Assembly (NCBI GenBank): GCA_023387555.1
Contig: JAEWHY010000188.1
Location: 1 to 8,211, forward strand
Direction: 5' to 3'
DNA length: 8,211 bases
Source of the DNA: Pseudomonadota bacterium
GTDB lineage: Bacteria > Pseudomonadota > Alphaproteobacteria > Rhizobiales > Xanthobacteraceae
A program made the position numbers and the translations under genes. Positions 4,311-8,211 of this stretch are shown here, piece after piece. The notes below the pieces were generated by a model. It made no database searches. It saw only the letters and a program-made list of their open reading frames with translations, and was not told the origin of the DNA. Every line of letters begins with the position of its first letter. Position 1 is the first letter of the stretch.

Positions 4311-7061
4311 ATGGCAAAATACACCATCAGCACAAACATCGTGACGACAAAAAACAACACGCCCGGTTTCAACAAGGATACCGCAGGCGCCGATCAGCTC
4401 AGCATCGCGGCAGGCGCCCTCGTCGCGACCAAGGGCATCGGAAGCATCGGCGCAATTCTCGCTGGTACGGGCGCATGGACCGTGACGATCGACGGCTCGC
4501 TTTCCTCCGATCTGTCATTCGGTCTTATGCTCAAAGACAGCGCGGACCGCTCGACAATCAACGTCGGCAAGACCGGCACAATCCAGGGCGGCACGAGCTT
4601 GGGCGCCCCCACGAGCATTCTCGCCGAGGCGCCGGTCACCATCAACAATAGCGGCAAGATCATTGGCTCGATCGAATTGGGCGGTCGCGCCGACATCGTG
4701 AACAACACCGGCGAGATCCGCGGAGCGGTCGAACTTGGCGCCGGCACCAATCAACTGACCAATTCCGGCACCATCACCGGCGCGGTTATTGGCCGCAGCG
4801 GCGCCGACACGGTCACGAACACCAAGACCATCAAGAACTTTGTTGCCCTAGGCGACGGCAACAACACGCTCGTCAACTCGGGCGCGATCGAAGATGACGT
4901 TTTCGGGGGTTACGGCAATGACGTGATCACGAATTCCGGGACGATCGAGGGCGTGATGCAGCTCGGCAGCGGCAACAACACGGTGACCAATACCGGAACG
5001 ATCGCGGGATTCATCTTCGCAGGCTCCGGCGTGGACAAAGTGACGAACAAAAAAACGATCAAGGGCGAGATCGGCCTTGGCGGGGGAAACGACACGCTGA
5101 CCAATTCGGGCACGATCCGAAAGAGCGTTTCCATGGGAGCCGGCGACGACACAATCGTGAATACGGGAACGCTGGCTGCAGAGGTCAATCTCGGCACCGG
5201 CACAAACAAGATGACGAATTCGGGGACGGTCGGGGGCAACATCTTCGCCGGCAACGGCGCCGACACGGTGACCAATTCGAAGCTGGTCAAGGGCAACATC
5301 AACCTGGATAACGGCGCTAATTCCCTCACGAACCTTGGGACCATCGAAGGCGCCGCGAGCTTCGGCACGCAGAACGACACGATCGTCAACGAAGGCACGA
5401 TCATGGGCTACGTCGACATGTTCGACGGCGATAACAGGCTCACCAACAAAGGGACGATCGGAGTATCGATTTATAGCGGCACCGGCAACGACACCATCAT
5501 CAATTCGGGAAGAATCAAGGACGACGCCCATCTTGGCTCGGGAAACAATGTGCTGACCAACGCAGGAACGATCGACGGGTCCGTTGAAACTGGCTCGGGC
5601 CAAGACAAGCTGACGAACAAGAAAACGATCAAAGGCTGGGTCTATCTTGACGGGGGAAACGACACGCTGACCAATTCAGGCACGATCGGAGGCACCATCG
5701 ACATGGGAGATGGCGACGATACACTCGTGAACTCCAAGACAATCGTCGCCAACGTCAACCTTGGTACCGGCAGGAATAGCGTGACGAATTCCGGCACGAT
5801 CAAGGATGAGGTGCGTTTTGGCCATGACGCCGACACACTGAACAATACGAATTTGATCGAAGGCCGCATCCTGTTCAGCCATGGGGCTAACAGCCTGACC
5901 AATTCAGGCACCATCAATCGCACCGTGAGCTTCGGGGTCGACAACGATACGGTGGTCAATATCGGCACGATGCATGGGCATATCGAATTGTACGGAGGAG
6001 AGAACCAGGTCACGAACAAGGGAACGATCGTCGGCTCAATCAATGGCGGCAACCAAAGAGATATGATCAACAATTCCGGAACGATCGGACGCAACCTCAA
6101 TCTCGGCAGCGGCAACGACACCGTCACCAATTCGGGCACCATCAAGGGCGACGTCAATGGCGGCGACGGCAACGACACGATGAAGAATACCGGCAAGGTG
6201 CTCGGCATCATCGATCTCGGAGCCGGCAACGATACCTTCACCGGCGGCGATTCGGCCGAGACGCTGCGCGATGGGGCCGGGTCCGATACCGTCAATTTGG
6301 GCGGCGGTGACGACACCTACCTTGCCGTGCGCACCACAGAAGCCGATGGGCAGGACACGATCAACGGCGGCACCGGTATCGACACTTACGACGCACGCCA
6401 CGCCGCAACCCCCGTCGAGATCAACCTCGATACCGTAGCGCACGACTTTTCGCCCTACGATCCGGGACAAGGCGTGGTCGCCGCCAACACCGCAACCGGC
6501 GGCAGCGTCGCAGCTACTACCGCGAAGGACATCATCCTCAATTTCGAGAACGCGAAGGGCGGCAACGGACATGACATCATCCATGGTTCGGCGGCTGCGA
6601 ACCGGATCGAGGGCGGTGGCGGCAACGACCGACTCGCCGGCCATGGCGGCAATGACACCCTGATCGGCGGCGCCGGCGATGATGAACTGTACGGCGGCGC
6701 CGGCAAGGACACCCTGACCGGCGGTTCCGGCATCGATTACTTCGTCTTCGCCGCGATCAACGAGATGGGCAAGACGTCCAGCACCCGGGACGTGATCACC
6801 GACTTCAAGAGCGGTGAGGACATGATCGTGCTGGCGAACATCGACGCCAACACCAAGAACGGGTCGGCCGACGACAAGTTCGTCTTCATCGGCACCGATA
6901 AGGCATTCAGCGGCGCTGCCGGTGAACTGCGTGCGGTACGGTCCGGCACCTTCCAGTTGATCGAAGGCGACGTCAACGGAGACGGCGTAGCCGATTTTTC
7001 AATCGAGGTCCGCGACCCCACTCAGTCCCTCGTCCTGACGGCAAACGATTTCTTCCTCTAG
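4311..7061 (+). CDS. RTX-type exoprotein with 28 x 19-residue beta-solenoid repeats, predicted type I secretion substrate
   Basis: 916 residues, no cysteine, no N-terminal signal peptide. Residues 1-112 form a cap. Residues 113-644 are 28 coils of exactly 19 residues with approximate consensus NSGTIxGxVxLGxGNDTVT, joining an N-S-G-T-I half-turn to an RTX-like G-x-G-x-D-x-U half-turn. Residues 645-740 are irregular RTX-like sequence plus the linker often seen in rhizobial RTX proteins (TPVEINLDT, then ILNFENAKGG). Residues 750-812 are seven canonical calcium-binding nonapeptides (such as GGAGDDELY, GGAGKDTLT). Residues 810-916 match the serralysin/M10 C-terminal type (YFVF, then DVITDFKSGEDMI), contain an EF-hand-like loop DVNGDGVADF (887-896), and end LTANDFFL. 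The hydrophobic tail, lack of signal peptide and RTX repeats point to type I secretion and calcium-dependent folding outside the cell. A structural, adhesive or matrix role is inferred, since no catalytic domain is visible. The repeat DNA looks less GC-rich than its neighbours. No ABC transporter, membrane fusion or TolC-type gene lies in this window. Confidence 0.9.
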   Translation: MAKYTISTNIVTTKNNTPGFNKDTAGADQLSIAAGALVATKGIGSIGAILAGTGAWTVTIDGSLSSDLSFGLMLKDSADRSTINVGKTGTIQGGTSLGAPTSILAEAPVTINNSGKIIGSIELGGRADIVNNTGEIRGAVELGAGTNQLTNSGTITGAVIGRSGADTVTNTKTIKNFVALGDGNNTLVNSGAIEDDVFGGYGNDVITNSGTIEGVMQLGSGNNTVTNTGTIAGFIFAGSGVDKVTNKKTIKGEIGLGGGNDTLTNSGTIRKSVSMGAGDDTIVNTGTLAAEVNLGTGTNKMTNSGTVGGNIFAGNGADTVTNSKLVKGNINLDNGANSLTNLGTIEGAASFGTQNDTIVNEGTIMGYVDMFDGDNRLTNKGTIGVSIYSGTGNDTIINSGRIKDDAHLGSGNNVLTNAGTIDGSVETGSGQDKLTNKKTIKGWVYLDGGNDTLTNSGTIGGTIDMGDGDDTLVNSKTIVANVNLGTGRNSVTNSGTIKDEVRFGHDADTLNNTNLIEGRILFSHGANSLTNSGTINRTVSFGVDNDTVVNIGTMHGHIELYGGENQVTNKGTIVGSINGGNQRDMINNSGTIGRNLNLGSGNDTVTNSGTIKGDVNGGDGNDTMKNTGKVLGIIDLGAGNDTFTGGDSAETLRDGAGSDTVNLGGGDDTYLAVRTTEADGQDTINGGTGIDTYDARHAATPVEINLDTVAHDFSPYDPGQGVVAANTATGGSVAATTAKDIILNFENAKGGNGHDIIHGSAAANRIEGGGGNDRLAGHGGNDTLIGGAGDDELYGGAGKDTLTGGSGIDYFVFAAINEMGKTSSTRDVITDFKSGEDMIVLANIDANTKNGSADDKFVFIGTDKAFSGAAGELRAVRSGTFQLIEGDVNGDGVADFSIEVRDPTQSLVLTANDFFL
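4647..6242 (+). repeat. 28 tandem 57-bp coding repeats (19-residue coils)
   Basis: The conserved Asn opening each coil falls at residues 113, 132, 151 and so on to 626, always 19 apart, giving 28 units over 1596 bp with no length variation. Units have diverged strongly in DNA, so this is an old array held in register by structure rather than a recent tandem expansion. Odd coils always carry Asp at position 16. Even coils carry Asn except coils 8, 18, 26 and 28. Confidence 0.95.
4932..6071 (+). repeat. Ten-coil super-repeat: two 570-bp modules in tandem
   Basis: Coils 6-15 (4932-5501) and 16-25 (5502-6071) match coil for coil at about 56% identity by hand count (106/190). Private signatures recur exactly ten coils apart: GSGxDK (7/17), NKKTIKG (8/18), MGxGDD (9/19), NLGTG (10/20), GANSLT (12/22), SFGxxNDT (13/23). 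In DNA, 5081-5107 and 5651-5677 are an identical 27-base run 570 bp apart. Coils 26-28 begin a third, partial module. Confidence 0.75.
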
Positions 7062-7077
7062 GGCCTTGCCTGTTAGA

Positions 7078-7099
7078 ACCGGCACCCCCTAGTGTCGGT
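7078..7099. repeat. Short hairpin just after the RTX gene
   Basis: Arms ACCGGCAC (7078-7085) and GTGTCGGT (7092-7099) pair over 8 bp with one G-T wobble around a 6-base loop. It starts 17 bases after the RTX stop codon. No T-run follows. Confidence 0.35.
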
Positions 7100-7106
7100 C
7101 CTGCTT

Positions 7107-7135
7107 GAGGGCTGGCGGCCTCGCCGCCAGCCCTC
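7107..7135. repeat. Perfect 13-bp hairpin between the RTX gene and rhodanese B
   Basis: Arms GAGGGCTGGCGGC (7107-7119) and GCCGCCAGCCCTC (7123-7135) are exactly complementary around a 3-base CTC loop. This is the strongest stem in the window apart from the terminator. No T-run follows, and the ribosome binding site of rhodanese B starts 12 bases later. It could be a transcript-stabilising or processing hairpin that lets the RTX message be made in excess, or a U-less terminator. Stem and ribosome binding site do not overlap. Confidence 0.7.
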
Positions 7136-7146
7136 TGCGACAAACC

Positions 7147-7152
7147 GGGAGG
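7147..7152 (+). promoter_or_regulatory. Ribosome binding site of rhodanese B
   Basis: GGGAGG lies 5 bases before the ATG at 7158. It decides this start over the upstream in-frame GTG at 7092, which falls inside the hairpins. Confidence 0.7.
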
Positions 7153-7157
7153 CAGCG

Positions 7158-7538
7158 ATGGCAGCAAGTCTGAAGACGATGATGGAAGCCGCGAATGCCA
7201 GCGTGCCGCGCATCACGCCTGCACAGGCCAGGGACATGATCGATGCCGGCAACGTGCTCGTGGTGGACGTGCGCGACGGCAAGGAAGTCGACCTGAGCGG
7301 CAAGGTCGCCGGCGCGGTCAACATTCCGCGCGGCCTCCTGGAGTTCAAGGCCGCCCCGGATTCGCCCGCCCTCGACAAGAATTTCGATCCGGACAAACCG
7401 GTCATCGTGTATTGCGCGTCCGGCGGACGCTCGGCGCTGGCAGGCAAGCTATTGAAGGATCTCGGGTACCGCGACGTCTACAATCTCGGCGCCTTCAAGG
7501 ACTGGGCCGAGAGCGGCGGCAAGATCGACAAGGCCTGA
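7158..7538 (+). CDS. Single-domain rhodanese-like sulfurtransferase (copy B)
   Basis: The 126-residue protein is a full-length paralogue of the rhodanese at 3729. By hand alignment about 60% of residues are identical, including an N-terminal segment outside the classical domain (VPRITPAQAR), the VLVVDVRD block, the catalytic loop (Cys86 to Arg91, CASGGRSAL) and VYNLGAFKDWAE. Cys86 is its only cysteine. A cytoplasmic persulfide-transfer role follows from the family; substrate unknown. It starts 96 bases after the RTX stop, behind a strong hairpin and with its own good ribosome binding site, so it may be a downstream gene of the RTX transcript at adjusted level. The C-terminus (GGKIDKA) is more polar than copy A (GGGAVVP). 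Confidence 0.9.
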   Translation: MAASLKTMMEAANASVPRITPAQARDMIDAGNVLVVDVRDGKEVDLSGKVAGAVNIPRGLLEFKAAPDSPALDKNFDPDKPVIVYCASGGRSALAGKLLKDLGYRDVYNLGAFKDWAESGGKIDKA

Positions 7539-7551
7539 GATCGCAGCGCGG

Positions 7552-7572
7552 TCCGGCGATCGACACGCCGGA
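7552..7572. repeat. Hairpin after rhodanese B
   Basis: Arms TCCGGCG (7552-7558) and CGCCGGA (7566-7572) form a perfect 7-bp stem around a 7-base loop, 13 bases after the rhodanese B stop. No T-run follows, so termination is uncertain. Confidence 0.4.
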
Positions 7573-7622
7573 TCGCATGATCCCGCCTCACCCGCCAGCG
7601 ATCCATCCGCACCAGCGCGCCT

Positions 7623-7853
7623 ATGAGCCCGTATCCGCCGCCGAACTATCGCAATCCAAAGCAGGCCGCCGAGCATCGCGCCTACATGATCCGCGTGATC
7701 CTGTGGCTCGCGGCAGTTCCGCCGCTGCTGTTTCTGGTGATGGCGTTCGGTTACAGCGACCAGGCGCCGTCGTTTCTGCGCGAAGCCACGGTGCAGCTCG
7801 ATGCCGCGCTCGGACGGCCGGTGTGGTCCCTCATCGGCCCCGCACCCAGGTAG
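7623..7853 (+). CDS. Small single-span membrane protein (76 aa), function unknown
   Basis: The frame starts MSPYPPPNYRNPKQAAEHRA and has one hydrophobic segment at about residues 23-43 (IRVILWLAAVPPLLFLVMAF), followed by a roughly 33-residue tail with two prolines near the end (IGPAPR). Third codon positions are mostly G or C, as in the neighbouring genes, which supports real coding. There is no clear Shine-Dalgarno. It lies 84 bases after rhodanese B in the same direction and could be its last operon partner. The proline-rich N-terminus and single span suggest a small inner-membrane protein with a short cytoplasmic head. I do not recognise a family. Confidence 0.65.
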   Translation: MSPYPPPNYRNPKQAAEHRAYMIRVILWLAAVPPLLFLVMAFGYSDQAPSFLREATVQLDAALGRPVWSLIGPAPR

Positions 7854-7897
7854 GGCGGTCTCGTCAGACCGATCATCGAACGGCTTCGTCACCGCCC
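7853..7897. repeat. Overlapping alternative stems after the small membrane protein gene
   Basis: CGGTCT (7856-7861) and AGACCG (7866-7871) form a perfect 6-bp stem with a CGTC loop. GGGCGGT (7853-7859) can instead pair with ACCGCCC (7891-7897). The two pairings share bases 7856-7859 and exclude each other. This may act as a U-less 3' end for the plus-strand genes. Confidence 0.3.
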
Positions 7898-7909
7898 GAT
7901 CATCACAAT

Positions 7910-7935
7910 AAAAAAGGCCCGCATCGCTGCGGGCC
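7910..7935 (-). terminator. Intrinsic terminator of the minus-strand gene
   Basis: Read on the minus strand, a perfect 7-bp stem (GGCCCGC at 7916-7922 with GCGGGCC at 7929-7935, 6-base loop) is followed by six T residues (AAAAAA at 7910-7915 on the plus strand). It begins 24 bases after the stop codon of the minus-strand gene. On the plus strand the stem is followed only by ATTTCGTT, so it may also weakly stop transcription from the left. Confidence 0.9.
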
Positions 7936-7959
7936 ATTTCGTTCGATAACGCTGCGCGG

Positions 7960-8211
7960 CTATTGCTGCTGCCATTGCGGCACCTGCCGCGCGGGCTGAG
8001 CGGTGCGCTGCGCCGGAGTCCGCTTCTGCTGGGCGGCCGGGTTCTGCGGGCCTGCTGAGAAGCTCGCGGCAAACGGATTGGCGGGCCTGCCCCGCGCATT
8101 CAGCTCGGCCAGCCGATTGATGAAGGTCGGCGGCAGATACATGTTCGGGTTCGGCGCATCGAGCCCGATATGGCGGGCGATGTCCGCAGCGAAAGCATTG
8201 CAGTTGTAGGT
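7960..8211 (-). CDS. C-terminal part of a predicted cysteine-peptidase-like protein (PPPDE/permuted-papain-like), N-terminus beyond window
   Basis: The last 83 residues of a minus-strand gene are visible. They open TYNCNAFAADIARHIGL, run through YLPPTFINRLAELNA and end in a 45-residue tail rich in Pro, Gln, Ala and Arg that looks disordered (ending VPQWQQQ). The Asn-Cys-Asn-x-Phe block, a helix and then a Pro-containing segment leading to FINRL resemble the C-terminal catalytic-Cys region of PPPDE/DeSI-type thiol peptidases with a circularly permuted papain fold. In those the matching His lies N-terminal, here outside the window. This is resemblance from memory of the motif, so the family is tentative. 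An internal ATG at 8142 is not the start, because the frame stays open to the edge with conserved-looking sequence. The gene converges on the rhodanese/RTX cassette and ends in its own terminator, so it is probably a separate unit. Confidence 0.6.
   Translation of the reverse strand, partial: TYNCNAFAADIARHIGLDAPNPNMYLPPTFINRLAELNARGRPANPFAASFSAGPQNPAAQQKRTPAQRTAQPARQVPQWQQQ

Noticed and set aside
4848..5603. Long minus-strand frames opposite the RTX repeats (also 5642-6316 and 6036-6644)
   Set aside because: The repeated codon pattern of the RTX gene keeps the opposite strand free of stops. The products are mirror images of the repeats and have no independent support.
4647..6242. 57-bp periodicity considered as a CRISPR or satellite array
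   Set aside because: The period is in frame across one intact gene, the units are strongly diverged in DNA, and there are no unique spacers between identical repeats.
4311..7061. Autotransporter or two-partner-secretion adhesin
   Set aside because: N-S-G-T-I repeats occur in those families, but there is no signal peptide, no TPS domain and no C-terminal beta-barrel. The RTX nonapeptides and DFFL tail indicate type I secretion instead.
3729..7538. The two rhodaneses as ends of a mobile element or recent duplication
   Set aside because: They are direct, complete, diverged genes (about 60% protein identity). I see no terminal inverted repeats, transposase or target-site duplication around them.

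Overview
The window looks like a chromosomal accessory region of a GC-rich alphaproteobacterium, most likely Hyphomicrobiales and probably Bradyrhizobium or a relative. This rests on the protein types and codon use (a BTAD regulator with TolB-like and TPR domains, a LuxR-type regulator starting with an IGDIYDAALDP segment, a secreted calcium-binding RTX protein), not on any database comparison.

Layout. The left quarter (1-1987) is one minus-strand gene that runs off the window: a SARP/BTAD-type regulator with a winged-helix DNA-binding domain, a BTAD domain, a TolB-N-like domain and TPR repeats. A 388-bp divergent intergenic region (1988-2375) separates it from a plus-strand LuxR-type regulator (2376-3512). 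Downstream, all on the plus strand, come a single-domain rhodanese (3729-4103), a 916-residue RTX exoprotein (4311-7061), a second paralogous rhodanese (7158-7538) and a small single-span membrane protein (7623-7853). A minus-strand gene converges from the right edge (7960-8211, partial). Its C-terminus resembles the Asn-Cys-Asn end of PPPDE/permuted-papain cysteine peptidases and is followed by an intrinsic terminator (7910-7935).

The centrepiece is the RTX protein. Residues 113-644 are 28 coils of exactly 19 residues with no insertion or deletion. Each coil joins an N-S-G-T-I half to an RTX-like G-x-G-x-D half. The calcium-ligand position alternates Asp/Asn from coil to coil, and a 10-coil (190-residue, 570-bp) super-repeat lies on top, visible in both protein and DNA. 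The protein has no signal peptide and no cysteine, and it ends in canonical RTX nonapeptides, a serralysin-type C-terminal domain and a hydrophobic tail ending DFFL. All of this fits type I secretion, although no transporter genes are present here.

Working model (inference): a LuxR-controlled, perhaps partly operonic cassette of rhodanese, RTX solenoid, rhodanese and small membrane protein. The two rhodaneses are about 60% identical by eye, each has one cysteine (the catalytic one), and they bracket the RTX gene. This arrangement is the best candidate here for a little-described system. Stable hairpins lie in every intergenic gap of the cassette downstream of the first rhodanese and may set relative expression.
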